A stretch of 64,000 bases of DNA from Amyloporia xantha (GCA_036971615.1 JAYKKR010000004.1:248001-312000), one strand, 5' to 3'; numbered from the stretch's first letter, positions 34,101 through 43,466 are shown. A program made the numbers and translations. Notes: a model not told the origin generated them from the letters alone.

Positions 34101-37100
34101 CGAGATCGTATCATGGATCCCAATTCAGACTTCCAGCAGCGAATGGTGGAGTACTTGGAGAGTGTGCATGTGGGTGAGTTTTTGAATGGTACAATGGTTG
34201 ATGTGAGTGAAAAAGTAAAGAAGAAGGAAGAAGAAGACCCCTCATATGTTAATCCCACCATGATTATGTCTCGTCCAGCAGCCCCACCTTGTACCAAACA
34301 TGGCAGTGATCATATGGTAGACTGTGAGTCTTGTATGCAACATGACACATGGATAAAAGAGTATACAGATGAGGTCAACAATATTGTGTTTAGATCCAAC
34401 ATACATGGTCATAACGAGGGATGTGGGTTTGTCAAGACTGGAACATGCAAGGCACGCTTTCCTCGTCAGACATTTCCCCACACCACTGTGGATCCTGAGA
34501 CTGGAGCTCTCAATATGAAGAAAGGTGAGGCTTGGCTAAACACATATACTCCAGTACTCAGCTATCTTCTCCGATGCAACTCTGATGTAACCAGCCTGCT
34601 CTCTGGAACAGCCATCAAGTCAGTTATCTCCTATGTCACAGACTATATTACAAAAACTCCCCTGAAGACGCACACCATGTTTGATGCCATTCGAAGAGTG
34701 TTTGACAAAAACTCTGAAATGCTGCTGAGTGACAGCTCTGATCGTAAACAAAAGGCAAGATCCATACTTACCAAAATTGTCAACACACTTACAGCAAGCT
34801 CAGAGATTGGTGGACCCATGGCTGCCATGTATCTGCTGAACCACAATGATCACTACACCAGTCACAAGTTTAGAATTTGCTTCTGGAGAACATATGTCAG
34901 TGCAGTTCGACATGCATGGGAAGATGACTTGTCAGAAGCACCAAAAGTGATATTTACTGATCCAGAAGGCCCTGATAAGGTGATGTTGGGCAATATCCAG
35001 GGCAAATTTGTGGCTCTTTCCTCCACTGATGACTATGTATACAGACCAACCAAGTATGAGCATATTTGCCTGTATGATTGGATAAGGCGAGCCAGAGTGG
35101 AGCCCATTAATCGAAAGACCCAAGAAAACAACTTGAACTCTAAATCATTTGACACGGTGGAAAATTCCCTTGATGCTGAGAGTGGAGATTCAGATTTTGA
35201 GAATGACTATCATATAGATGAGGGATTAGGCATCTCTGCGGAGGATGAGTTTGAGAACACAAGACTAAATAAAGTTGATGATAGCACAGTTGATGAGATA
35301 CCAGATGGCCTACCCGAGCTGACTCCTATAAAAGAAGAGGAAGAAGAATCTGAGGATGAGCTGCTTCTGACCACTGCAAATGCAAAAACACTAGTCAGTG
35401 AGCAAAAGGCCCAGGCTGAGATGAATGAATTGCAGCCTGAACGATTCCTGAAAAACCATCCACGCTATGGATCTCGACAAGCCAGACTGGTCGCAGAAGA
35501 GGAGAGTCTTGTTCCTAACTTTATTGGTGGAGCTCTACCACGCAAAGATGCTGGAAACAGAGAAGAATACTGTCTGACCATGCTCACTCTCTTCAAACCA
35601 TGGCGTTCTGGAGCAGACTTGAAGCAGGACAAAGATACTCTGTGGCATGATGCATTTGAGAACCACAGTTTTACTGACAGACAGAGAGATGTCATGAAGT
35701 TTTTCCATCTTCGCTATGAGTGCAATGATGCCAGAGATGACTTTTCCAAGGCACGCAGAGCAGGCTTGGATGGCAATGCTCCATCCTTTGCAGCAGACAT
35801 GAAGACACTTGATGAGCTAGATGACCAGCATTATGCAAATCAAGGATTAGATGGCCTGAGTCCTGATGAAGACTTGATAGGGGAAGCCAGTGAGTGGGAA
35901 CAACTGGGAAGCAGAGCTCAACTACGTCTGGCACATATGATGCAGGCTGAAAACATTATGCATACCTCTGGCTGGCTAGACAGTCTTCCTGCAGAGCACA
36001 AAGATGCTGTTGCTACCTTGAAAGAGCCTATGATCAGGGCAGACCATATGAAAGCATCAGAGTGGCGTAATCTGCTGACTGAGAAGCGCCAAGAGATTCT
36101 CAGGGCACGTGAAGAGCAAGCAGTTGCTAAGAATCCAAATGCAAGCACTAATGGAGGGATGACAGAGGACAAATATGTGAATGTAGTCAAAGTGATTGAC
36201 CAGTCTTATCTAGACAAAAACTTCAAGGCCAAGTGCGAGGCTGACCAGACTCTGATCAACAGCACTGTGGCCAAATTCAGTCTTAACAAAGAGCAGGAGC
36301 ATGCATTTCGCATAGTGGCCAATCATGCCACAGATCCTCCTGGTGAACAACTCAAAATGTATCTGGGTGGTATGGCTGGCACTGGCAAGTCTCAAGTGAT
36401 CAAAGCCTTGATCCATTTCTTTGGAGAGCGCAATGAGGGCTACAGATTCATGTGCATGGCTCCCACTGGTGCAGCTGCAGCTCTGATTGCAGGATCTACC
36501 TATCATTCCATGCTGGGATTTAGCAAATTTGGGGCTGATTCCATCACTGCACTCATGCAAGTGCGAGCACGGCTACAGAATGTAGACTACATATTCATAG
36601 ATGAGATATCCATGGTGGACTGTCACAGTCTGTACATGATATGTGCCAAGATGTGTGCTGCTCTACGGAATGAAGGTGATCCCTTTGGAGGAGTAAACAT
36701 GATCTTTGCTGGTGATTTTGCCCAACTGCCACCTGCTGGAGCTTCATATCCACTGTACTCCCACAAAGTAGGCACAATTGTACACACCACTCACAGTCAC
36801 CGGGAGCAAGAGGCATCTGTGGGCAAGGCTCTCTGGCATCAGGTTACCACAGTGGTCATACTGCGTGAAAACATGAGGCAAAGACTGCAAACTCCAAATG
36901 ATGCAAAAATGAGAAAGGCTCTCGAGAACATGCGATACAAGTCATGTACACAAGCTGACATCAAACATCTACAGGGGCGTATTGCAGGACGTGGTGTGGG
37001 CAAACCCAAACTAAATCAGCCCAGGTTTCGCAATGTCTCTGTGATTACTGCTTGGAATGCATATCGTGACAAAATCAATGAGCTGGGCTGTGCACGCTTT

Positions 37101-37820
37101 GCTAGAGAAACAGGCCAGCAATTGGTCACATTCTACTCTGATGACAAGTGGAGATCTGACAATGAGGGCAAGAAAAAGCAAAAGCGCAAGACAACCACTC
37201 TTGATCCAAGACGATCCAGCAATGTCATCCAACCAGATATCCAGGGAGTGCTGTGGGATCTGCCACATGAGTGTACAGACAACCATCCAGGTAAGCTGTC
37301 ACTGTGCCAAGGAATGCCTGTGATGATCAAGACCAACGAGGCAACAGAGTGCTGTGTAACAAATGGTGCAGAGGGTGTGGTTGCAGGGTGGACAGCCAGA
37401 CCCATTGATGATAACAAGATGGCTTTGGACACCTTGTTTGTGAAACTGACATGTCCACCCACTCCAATCAAGCTGGAGGGTCTTCCAGAGAATGTCATTC
37501 CAATGTCACACCAGCCCCTGAAGATCACATGCAAGATGCCCAACGACAAGACCCTGACCATTCTGCGAGACCAAGTGGCTGTTATTCCCAACTTTGCCAT
37601 GACTGACTTTGGATCCCAGGGGCGAACACGACATGACAATGTGTGTGATCTGCAGAACTGCAAAAACCATCAGTCTATATACACATGTCTTTCCAGAGGA
37701 TCCACATATGAAGGCACTATTATTGTGCAAGGATTTGACTCCAACAAGATGACAGGTGGAATATCAGGCTCTCTGCGGCAGGAGTTCTGTGAGCTGGAGA
37801 TCCTGGATGAGATAACCTGA
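31137..37820 (+). CDS. Helitron-type Rep nuclease / PIF1-like helicase, 2,227 residues
   Basis: Rolling-circle transposase of the element. Order: poorly conserved N-terminus (true start uncertain; residues 1-100 may be non-coding); a Cys-rich DUF6570-like region (CAVCALL, CNQICADCLDC, ANGLWIGEVPSQLCDLTWVE); the Helitron Rep domain with HLH metal-binding motif at 972-974 and the two catalytic tyrosines Y1166 and Y1170 in SYVTDYITK; an acidic linker; and a PIF1-like SF1B helicase with Walker A GGMAGTGKS (1744-1752), Walker B FIDEIS (D1822, E1823) and YTCLSRGST near the end. It would nick, unwind and transfer one strand. No stop or frameshift lies within 6.7 kb. It ends with TGA directly followed by the expected continuation in the same frame. 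Confidence 0.93.
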   Translation: MANAFCSTSLTRPLLLPYIMLLQSSKTHTLVALLWLCFLLELLPMLLMESVAISGYYYEKNAVRTHSLSADNHSVSLCDLDITASHTNGVLAGTLEINTVSFDDKVLAGTFIYKSVSLGDRAFTRVLIYYMESHNTNNKCYVIKPCPDSCSLKLVYKLHLILFMPIFDIKAQVKSVSLYCMRNHIRRHDFRVYSASILIYKSMSAGLFSGNVGKHSQCKCYQVKFSHLDTSLVGGGLAAKKSRYWSFQDLQQFVCFGTPSVNSDGKYQFADYVLLDKDRYHEDDDIILADVPLKTLASRLSGASLKKVLGLHSISVHYKRMKVDEMARTLGEHKCVSCPSFVSLFTLKTDPLTNAQKCQLYRDKLRQQEHSVKPKQQPTIKNDHICVKKQTEEDGTDTSFNIFPPEAPSAQLITDVVNGFHSDMNKNRFIELPCAVCALLTPVTQLALLDECNIDLSLLKSDNQPTTRKERFSADDPIEQCEGPIILPNCNQICADCLDCLQKKKIPVNALANGLWIGEVPSQLCDLTWVEKMLVARVKHNHCIAEVKVSGSFRMQANVICHSVPMPEVYAELPPSRAQLDEVFAFLYIGPNRPTEKDHKRTPFLVRRDKVAKALEWLKLNHEDYADLSISYKNLNEYPEDVPPVIIDYHQAYWDQDPEATAVNGPGEGKGTTEGPVPFAVQGLTGDQLMHMMAENPRAVIAKAIHQFKTGKVLGIGQAKNPESLYHNPQLYPQMFPWLFPYGFGGLNNIKGVTTVSETKRKQQLLMYHDKRFQLDRYFPLVAFNHEQIKNSTTGGYLLTNRKNFADITNRILNVPMTTLEDLIKRLSQGPVKPESEEEKACFTIINDLDHVAHKVQGSSTNRKRMRNEIWALTASLGAPSWFITFAPSDVSHPLALYFADTQEMFHPHILHPDLRKRLIANNPVSGARFFKVMVELFLKHVLGVGVDHRGVYGDTAAYYGTVEQQGRLTLHLHMLIWIKNSLTPQEIRDRIMDPNSDFQQRMVEYLESVHVGEFLNGTMVDVSEKVKKKEEEDPSYVNPTMIMSRPAAPPCTKHGSDHMVDCESCMQHDTWIKEYTDEVNNIVFRSNIHGHNEGCGFVKTGTCKARFPRQTFPHTTVDPETGALNMKKGEAWLNTYTPVLSYLLRCNSDVTSLLSGTAIKSVISYVTDYITKTPLKTHTMFDAIRRVFDKNSEMLLSDSSDRKQKARSILTKIVNTLTASSEIGGPMAAMYLLNHNDHYTSHKFRICFWRTYVSAVRHAWEDDLSEAPKVIFTDPEGPDKVMLGNIQGKFVALSSTDDYVYRPTKYEHICLYDWIRRARVEPINRKTQENNLNSKSFDTVENSLDAESGDSDFENDYHIDEGLGISAEDEFENTRLNKVDDSTVDEIPDGLPELTPIKEEEEESEDELLLTTANAKTLVSEQKAQAEMNELQPERFLKNHPRYGSRQARLVAEEESLVPNFIGGALPRKDAGNREEYCLTMLTLFKPWRSGADLKQDKDTLWHDAFENHSFTDRQRDVMKFFHLRYECNDARDDFSKARRAGLDGNAPSFAADMKTLDELDDQHYANQGLDGLSPDEDLIGEASEWEQLGSRAQLRLAHMMQAENIMHTSGWLDSLPAEHKDAVATLKEPMIRADHMKASEWRNLLTEKRQEILRAREEQAVAKNPNASTNGGMTEDKYVNVVKVIDQSYLDKNFKAKCEADQTLINSTVAKFSLNKEQEHAFRIVANHATDPPGEQLKMYLGGMAGTGKSQVIKALIHFFGERNEGYRFMCMAPTGAAAALIAGSTYHSMLGFSKFGADSITALMQVRARLQNVDYIFIDEISMVDCHSLYMICAKMCAALRNEGDPFGGVNMIFAGDFAQLPPAGASYPLYSHKVGTIVHTTHSHREQEASVGKALWHQVTTVVILRENMRQRLQTPNDAKMRKALENMRYKSCTQADIKHLQGRIAGRGVGKPKLNQPRFRNVSVITAWNAYRDKINELGCARFARETGQQLVTFYSDDKWRSDNEGKKKQKRKTTTLDPRRSSNVIQPDIQGVLWDLPHECTDNHPGKLSLCQGMPVMIKTNEATECCVTNGAEGVVAGWTARPIDDNKMALDTLFVKLTCPPTPIKLEGLPENVIPMSHQPLKITCKMPNDKTLTILRDQVAVIPNFAMTDFGSQGRTRHDNVCDLQNCKNHQSIYTCLSRGSTYEGTIIVQGFDSNKMTGGISGSLRQEFCELEILDEIT

Positions 37821-39077
37821 TTACGCTATGAATGTCATCTGCCCAAAAAGGTGGAGGGTTCAACTAGAAACGCACTGATTTATTCATATCGCAAGGCAAA
37901 GGGAACACTGTATGTGCCAAAGACCGTGCATTCTGCACTCAAATGGTCCAAGACAGATGTGTTTGAACTGGAAGAGCCAACTGAGGATGCAGCATGGCAG
38001 GATCTGGGAAGAGCAGACAAAAAGCACAAAGACAACAGCAAAAAGGCCCAGGAATTCAAGGTCAAGCAGCTGCTTCAGTTGGCCAAGTATGTGCCTGCAA
38101 AGGGAACCAAGGTATTGGAGACAGTCAGCAATGACAAGGTGCAAAGGAACAGAGGGACCAAGCGCAAAAGAGAGATTGACATGGCTGAGCAGAGTGAGCG
38201 CCAGATAAAAAAGTCCAAGGCATCTGACATACTGGAGAAGAGTGGTCCTCCTGGATTCAAGTGGGATGGTGGGAGCTATAGCTGTGCATATGACTCTCTT
38301 TTCTTCATTCTATACACTGTGTATAGACAAAGTCATGACCATTGGATAGCAAATATCTCCAGTCAAAATGCCATGCTCACCAGATTCACTCAGACATTCC
38401 AGAAGGTGGATACACACATGTTGTCCATGGAAGAGGCCAGAGATGAACTCCGAGCTGAGCTTCACAAACTTGACTCAGAGGCATTTCCAGTTGAAGGAAA
38501 GGAGGGCACTGATATATACAAGCTGTGTGCAACCATGCTTGCCATTCCAGAGGATTATGTGACCAAGACTCTGATCTGCAATCACTGCCACACTGAGCTT
38601 GAGGGTGACACAGACAATCCTGTGCTCTGGGACTGTACAAAGCCATTATGGAAGGAGTGTGCATTTAAGCTAGGATCTTCCAAGAACCGCAAAATATCAG
38701 AGTGGCTACATGCCCTGTGTATGCGCAAGACTCAACACAAGTGCCCCAGATGTCCAAAGAAGCTCAAGATGCAGTACACCATCTCTGAAGCACCCAACTT
38801 TATGGTGTTTGTCACAAATGGTCTCCAGATAGACTTTGATTCCATATTCCACATAGGACAGGGTGAAAGTCAATACAGGCTGTGTGGCATCATATACTTT
38901 GGACAATTCCACTTTACTGCACGTGCAGTTATGCCAGATGGGCAGATATGGTTCAATGATGGCATAAGTACAGGTACCAAGTCAACCTTGGAGTCAAACA
39001 TGAAGATTGTGGATTCTGGTACTCTCCAAAAGATTCAAGGGCGACACAGCTCTGTGGCTATTTACATTAAGATCTGA
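37821..39077 (+). CDS. Papain-fold cysteine peptidase-like domain downstream of the helicase
   Basis: After the single TGA at 37818-37820 the same frame stays open to 39077. Its first residues, LRYECHLPKKVEG then STRNALIYSYRKAKG, look like the normal extension of a helicase ending in LEILDEIT. A nuclear-type basic linker (TKRKREID) follows, then DGGSYSCAYDSLFFILYTVY with a candidate catalytic Cys, zinc-ribbon-like CNHCHTE and CPRCPKK pairs, and FGQFHFTARAVM with WFNDG as candidate His and Asn/Asp box. The layout fits a USP/UCH-like or OTU-like deubiquitinase; peptidase domains are known in Helentrons. If no ATG-initiated message exists, it is made only by readthrough or is dead. GTG at 37851 is not a normal eukaryotic start. 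Confidence 0.65.
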   Translation, partial: LRYECHLPKKVEGSTRNALIYSYRKAKGTLYVPKTVHSALKWSKTDVFELEEPTEDAAWQDLGRADKKHKDNSKKAQEFKVKQLLQLAKYVPAKGTKVLETVSNDKVQRNRGTKRKREIDMAEQSERQIKKSKASDILEKSGPPGFKWDGGSYSCAYDSLFFILYTVYRQSHDHWIANISSQNAMLTRFTQTFQKVDTHMLSMEEARDELRAELHKLDSEAFPVEGKEGTDIYKLCATMLAIPEDYVTKTLICNHCHTELEGDTDNPVLWDCTKPLWKECAFKLGSSKNRKISEWLHALCMRKTQHKCPRCPKKLKMQYTISEAPNFMVFVTNGLQIDFDSIFHIGQGESQYRLCGIIYFGQFHFTARAVMPDGQIWFNDGISTGTKSTLESNMKIVDSGTLQKIQGRHSSVAIYIKI

Positions 39078-39141
39078 TTTGGAATACTGTGTGATGAGAG
39101 TATATAATATACCTTTTGATTAGTAATGTGCTGTATATATC

Positions 39142-39147
39142 AATAAA
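39142..39147 (+). terminator. AATAAA polyadenylation signal of the Rep-helicase transcript
   Basis: AATAAA lies 65 bp after the last stop codon of the Rep-helicase-peptidase frame, a normal distance for mRNA 3' end formation. It is conserved in copy B. Confidence 0.5.
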
Positions 39148-39309
39148 AGAGGAGGGAAGGACTGATGAAAGGCAGGACCCAGGACTTCAAAGAAGACACC
39201 TGTAGCAAGTCTTCGCCTTGGCCTCTTGGTTGCAATCGTGGGAGATGTGGCCCTCAAGGCAACCTGATTGAAATAATGTAAGTCCCAGCATCTTACAATT
39301 TTCACTCAC

Positions 39310-40050
39310 TTACAGTTATAGCTACATGAGATGTTGGGATGTAAACATGGGATGGTAGGTGTAGGCGAAGCACTTACCATGTAGGTGTGCCCGTCTTAGG
39401 GCAGCTGGCCGCCTGGTGTCCACGATTATAGCTACATGAGATATTGGGATGTAAACATGGGGTGGTAGGTGTAGGGGAATGTAAACATGGGGTGGTAGGT
39501 GTAGGGGGATGTAAACATGGGATGGTAGGTGTAGGCACTTACCATGTAGGTGTGCCCGTCTTAGGGCAGCTGGCCGCCTGGTGGCCACGATTATAGCTAC
39601 ATGAGATGTTGGGATGTAAACATGGGATGGTAGGTGTAGGGGAATGTAAACATGGGGTGGTAGGTGTAGGGGAATGTAAACATGGGGTGGTAGGTGTAGG
39701 CGAAGCACTTACCATGTAGGTGTGCCCGTCTTAGGGCAGCTGGCCGCCTGGTGGCCACGATTATAGCTACATGAGATGTTGGGATGTAAACATGGGATGG
39801 TAGGTGTAGGGGAATGTAAACATGGGGTGGTAGGTGTAGGCGAAGCACTTACCATGTAGGTGTGCCAGTCTTAGGGCAGCTGGCCGCCTGGTGGCCACGA
39901 TTATAGCTACATGAGATGTTGGGATGTAAACATGGGATGGTAGGTGTAGGGGAATGTAAACATGGGGTGGTAGGTGTAGGCGAAGCACTTACCATGTAGG
40001 TGTGCCAGTCTTAGGGCAGCTGGCCGCCTGGTGGCCAACTAAACATTGAA
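39310..40050 (+). repeat. Nested tandem repeats forming the 3' end of copy A
   Basis: Four to five outer units of about 170-215 bp start GCTACATGAGAT(G/A)TTGGG and end GGCAGCTGGCCGCCTGGTGGCC. Inside each, a 30-bp unit (AATGTAAACATGGGGTGG plus TAGGTGTAGGGG) occurs two or three times. Every outer unit contains the hairpin TGGCCGC-ctg-GTGGCCA. The last one is followed by ACTAAACATTGAA, the end of the element, so the terminator hairpin itself has been amplified. Confidence 0.8.
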
Positions 40051-40167
40051 TGTAAGTAAGATCATACCATGATCAGAAAATGAAAATGAAGACATCAATG
40101 GAGTGTATGCAATCAGAATGAATGGGGAAATCGTGAAGGAGTGCGACTTACAGCCTCAACCGTTCAA

Positions 40168-41107
40168 ACTTGGTGGGAGCGGGCCAGTAAGGTGACTGAT
40201 ATGGCTTTGAAATGTTAATTAGAGCAAATTTGTAATGTCATTACAAAATGGGTGAAATACATAATGGTCCCATTTGAATGGCAAGATTGACTTGATAAGT
40301 AAATGTTCTAATGACATTAGAAAGGTTTGTATGTGGTTAGTGTGGAAAATCACTTTTATATTCCATCAGATAGAACCTACTTACTTCATTAGGAAAAGTT
40401 GTAATGTTTGTATTGGAATTCTCAATACTTACTGAGATATGGCTGTTGTAAGATTTGGTTGATAAATAGCATTGTTATAGCCTGAGCAGGTTTGCATTGC
40501 AGTTAAAGTGAATATGTATGATCTCAAAAGCAGGTTTGTATGGTCAAGAGCAAGCTGATGTAATCATGAGGATGACTTCATACTCTCATTAGAGTGAGTT
40601 TGTAATGTCATTACAAAATGTGAAAAATACATAGTAGGCTCATTTGATAGAGAATGTTCACTTTGTAAGTAATTGTTGTAATGACACTACAAGAGTTTCT
40701 AATGGGTTAGGGTCAAAATCACTTTTACACTCCATCAGACAGAACTCACTTACTTCATTAGGAAATGTTGTAATGTTTGTATTGAGATTGTCAATATTCA
40801 CTGACATACACCTGTATCAAGATCCAGTTTCAATTTTTGTAATATCTTTGCAGTCTGTTTCTATGACTGTTGCCATGTGCTTGCAAAGTTAATATAGTAG
40901 ATTGCTACACTTATTGGGATTAGTTTTCACAGCCATCAGATTGTCTCTATAAGTTTGTAGAGTCAATATCTGAAGAATAATCAGAGGCAAGTCATCCAAT
41001 TGTAATGAAAATCTTACATTACTAAACCTTGTCGGGCTATAATAGAAGACAGCACTTCAAAATCCTCAGGAATCGTCCTGCCATTTATTGGCCCGCTCCC
41101 ACCAAGT
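40168..41107. mobile_element. Short non-autonomous TIR element
   Basis: Left end ACTTGGTGGGAGCGGGCC (40168-40185) and right end GGCCCGCTCCCACCAAGT (41090-41107) are perfect inverted repeats of 18 bp, extending to 22/23 with one mismatch. It is 940 bp, AT-rich, with no coding capacity. A second copy of nearly the whole sequence except the left end is at 61780-62693. No target duplication is evident. Confidence 0.75.
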
Positions 41108-41435
41108 CATTGAGGACATTCACATTTATTCTGGGTTCATCTGGACTGCATCTGGACTGGTTCTGGATTGGTTCTAGAAGGGCCTAGTCAGGGTCTGGTC
41201 TTGTTCCGGTTCTGTGCTCTGGAAAAGTCTAGATAGCTCCTTAGAGAAGCTGGACTTGTATAGGTGGGTCTGAGCACATCTGTAGGTCACATGGCTTGCT
41301 TGCCTATTGAGGCAAGTGTCACATGATCTCCTTCTGTAGCATGTATTTCTTGTATTATCTTGCTGAATACATCATTTGTCTGTGTGCAGAGTTATACTGA
41401 TAGCCTCATCACTACTATGAAATGCCATATACACA
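41108..41435. other. No gene seen
   Basis: Contains CTGG-rich near-repeats (CATCTGGACTGCATCTGGAC, then GGTTCTGGATTGGTTCTAG) at 41130-41180 and nothing else recognisable. Confidence 0.3.
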
Positions 41436-41439
41436 AGCC

Positions 41440-41770
41440 AAACAGTTTTGGCATGTGACAACATATTGGACGGCTTCGAGTTATTTTCAAATTGCCAGAA
41501 CATCTGGACAATGCAAATGTGCCATCATTTTGGCCCAAATGTCTGCTGGCCTATGTGGAATGGTATACTAATCTGAAACCAACTGCAGAGCCTGCTCACA
41601 ATATGTATATTGTGAAACAGCTGCTTAGACCAGATGGATCTCCTGCAGGTGCAATTATTCCTCTCGCAAGTATCCGTCAGAGCTGTATGTTGATTTCAAA
41701 CTATGGTAATAAGGCTCAACCCGACTTGACAAAGGAAAATGTCTTAGATATGTCTTCTAGCTTTTTTTGA
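41440..41770 (+). pseudogene. C-terminal fragment of a Plavaka-like (CACTA-type) transposon protein
   Basis: A single open stretch reads GRLRVIFKLPEHL, LAYVEWYTNLKP, MYIVKQLLRPDG, AGAIIPLASIRQSCMLISNYG and ENVLDMSSSFF. This series of aYVEWft, IIP...Ir.s..l.p.fG and sNVLd..s.F is the C-terminal end of proteins encoded by Plavaka-type elements in mushrooms, as I recall the pattern. Nothing upstream matches the rest of such a protein, so this is a relic. Confidence 0.45.
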
Positions 41771-42081
41771 ATAGTTGGATGTCTTTGTATACATACAAAA
41801 CCATCTGGTAATAATATCCTGCTTTGTAAGACATTGAGAGACCCTCAGAGCAGTTATAGAAGTGCGCATACCTCCCAGAGCACATGAGAGTGACTGAGGC
41901 TACTCGCAATTGCTCTGAGCTAACCTTGGCCCTCGCTTTGAATCGATGTCAAAGCATGGCTCAACAATACATCTGTTCCAGTGGCCCGACTCTCCTGTGG
42001 CTCACGTACTTGGGGTATAAACAGTTCGCCATTTAGCACGAAATAACCACCACTCCCCTCTTTATCTTGTTGCTCTCAGAT
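41771..42081. other. Upstream region of the zinc-finger/integrase-like gene
   Basis: No gene seen. GTATAAACAG at about 42014 sits about 68 bp upstream of the next ATG and may be its TATA element. Confidence 0.3.
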
Positions 42082-43007
42082 ATGGATGACCCTCCGAACC
42101 TGGATCCAGCAGTCTGTGATGACCAAGAAAATCCAGGTGAAGGCTGTATGGGCCACTTCCGAAGGAAGACATCGCTTGGATTATGTGGCAAATGCACTGT
42201 TTTGTCGAAACTCCCTACTGGGAGTGGTGAATATGAGGAAAAACTGGTGAGACTTGGTCATATCTGTTTCAAATAAATCATTGAATTGATAAATTGATAA
42301 TGAAGGGATGGAGTCAATGCTCAGACTGTGGTGTGTGTGCTCGCCGATTGACTGGAGATCGCTGTGGACAATGTCAGGCAAAATGTGTGTATTGAATCTT
42401 ATTAAGCAATTTGTGTAGATACTGACTTTATTTCTCAGTGGATGCTGAGCAAGGCATTGTGGATGAAGAAAGGTTAGCTGCTGAAAACAAACGTGCAGCT
42501 TCGATGAGCCAGCGAACACACCCATCTGCGGTGATGGCAAAGGCTTCATTACAACCTCAGCATAATCCACTTGCTTCTGGGTCTTTTCATGCTCAAAGGC
42601 CCTTGACCACAGATGCTGTGAATCAAGCCAAGCAAGCTGCGGCAGGCAAGGCTCATGATCATGCCACGAGAACATTTATCTTTCGAGTTCTTCGCTTCTG
42701 ACTCTCTACAGTAAAGCTGTTCATGAGGTTATGCGGTTAAATGACCTGCAAGCTGTCAATCAGAGATATCCTGGCAAGAAGTATCACATTCACTGCACAC
42801 AATTGTCGGCCATTGGCCCCGTCCATGAAGTCAACTGTGATGGTCATGATAAACTGGCTTCATCTTCGCTCAGAATGAGGCCAGTCAGTTTCCCTATCTA
42901 TGGCATGAAGGATAAGTGGAGTGGGTGTCTACTTCGCCTTGTGGTTGTTCCAAACAATCGCCTTGCAAATAGTATTGGTCATGTTTTTCTAGATTTTGTA
43001 GAAGAGT
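42082..43007 (+). pseudogene. Zinc-finger plus integrase-core-like gene, cut by copy B
   Basis: Starts MDDPPNLDPAVCDDQEN with a Cys-pair segment (CMGHFRRKTSLGLCGKC), a second exon with CSDCGVC...CGQC, then a spacer. The last exon reads YHIHCTQLSAIGPVHEVNCD and GHDKLASSSLRM, VSFPIYGMKDKWSGCLLRL, VVPNNRLANSIGHVFLDFVE. The pattern DGHdKl...IYG.kDKWs....l.vvPNNR....GHvyLDfVe is the start of an integrase-like core common in mushroom transposons, with the first catalytic Asp in CDGHDKL. The frame stops being homologous exactly where copy B begins (FLDFVEEL then element sequence), so the rest of the core is lost or displaced by at least 16 kb. Confidence 0.6.
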
Positions 43008-43466
43008 TACGATTCCTGAGGTACGAAGGAAGCATTTCTCTGGTGAGCAAAAGTCGCGACACCAACTTTTGCGCTATAAGCGTGGGAACACAATTCAATA
43101 CAAAATTTGTATTGTAAGCGCCCAAGATCCTGGGGTTAGGGTCAGGCTTTTGTTACCGCTGTTGTAAGGTCCCTTGTAGTCTCAATACAAAAGTTTGTTA
43201 CCCATTACAAAGTTCAATACAAACCTGCCAGCACGACGCGACTTGTACAAGCAACCCTCAACATTGATGAGATAAGATTGAGCCTATATCTTATCAGTTA
43301 CCCTATATAGGCTAATCACATGCACCCCATATCTTATCAGTTACCCTATATAGATTAGTCACGTGCAGTTGTTAGATTATGTTGCTGCCGTTGTGTCTTA
43401 TCTGTGTACTGATCTCAGTGCATCGCTGAACATCACCTCTCGTATTGACTCGACTACGTTGTACTA

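Larger units (their letters stand above)
17515..40050 (+). mobile_element. Giant Helitron/Helentron-like element, copy A (22.5 kb)
   Basis: Its ends are defined by comparison with copies B and C. All three share the 5' end TA(T/C)GATTCCTGAGGTACG, and A and B share the 3' end TGGCCGCCTGGTGGCCA (7-bp stem, 3-nt loop) then ACTAAACATTGAA. Each copy sits between T and T. There is no target duplication and no terminal inverted repeat, as expected for rolling-circle elements; T/T insertion fits Helentron/Helitron2 better than the A/T of classic Helitrons. Cargo in order: RPA3-like gene, GC hairpin array, large multi-exon gene, divergent gene pair, Rep-helicase plus peptidase-like domain, and 3' nested satellite. 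The 5' end has a hairpin (GCAAAAGT/ACTTTTGC, 17552-17577) and the palindrome CAATACAAAATTTGTATTG. Confidence 0.8.

Noticed and set aside
39322..39848. Frames of 83-128 codons rich in YIPLHLPPHV-like repeats
   Set aside because: They translate the 3' satellite of the element and change with repeat number between copies.
40030..40050. CTAA at 40039-40042 as a classic Helitron CTRR terminus
   Set aside because: The following ACATTGAA is shared by copies A and B, so it belongs to the element; the base before TCCTGAGG on the left is also not A.
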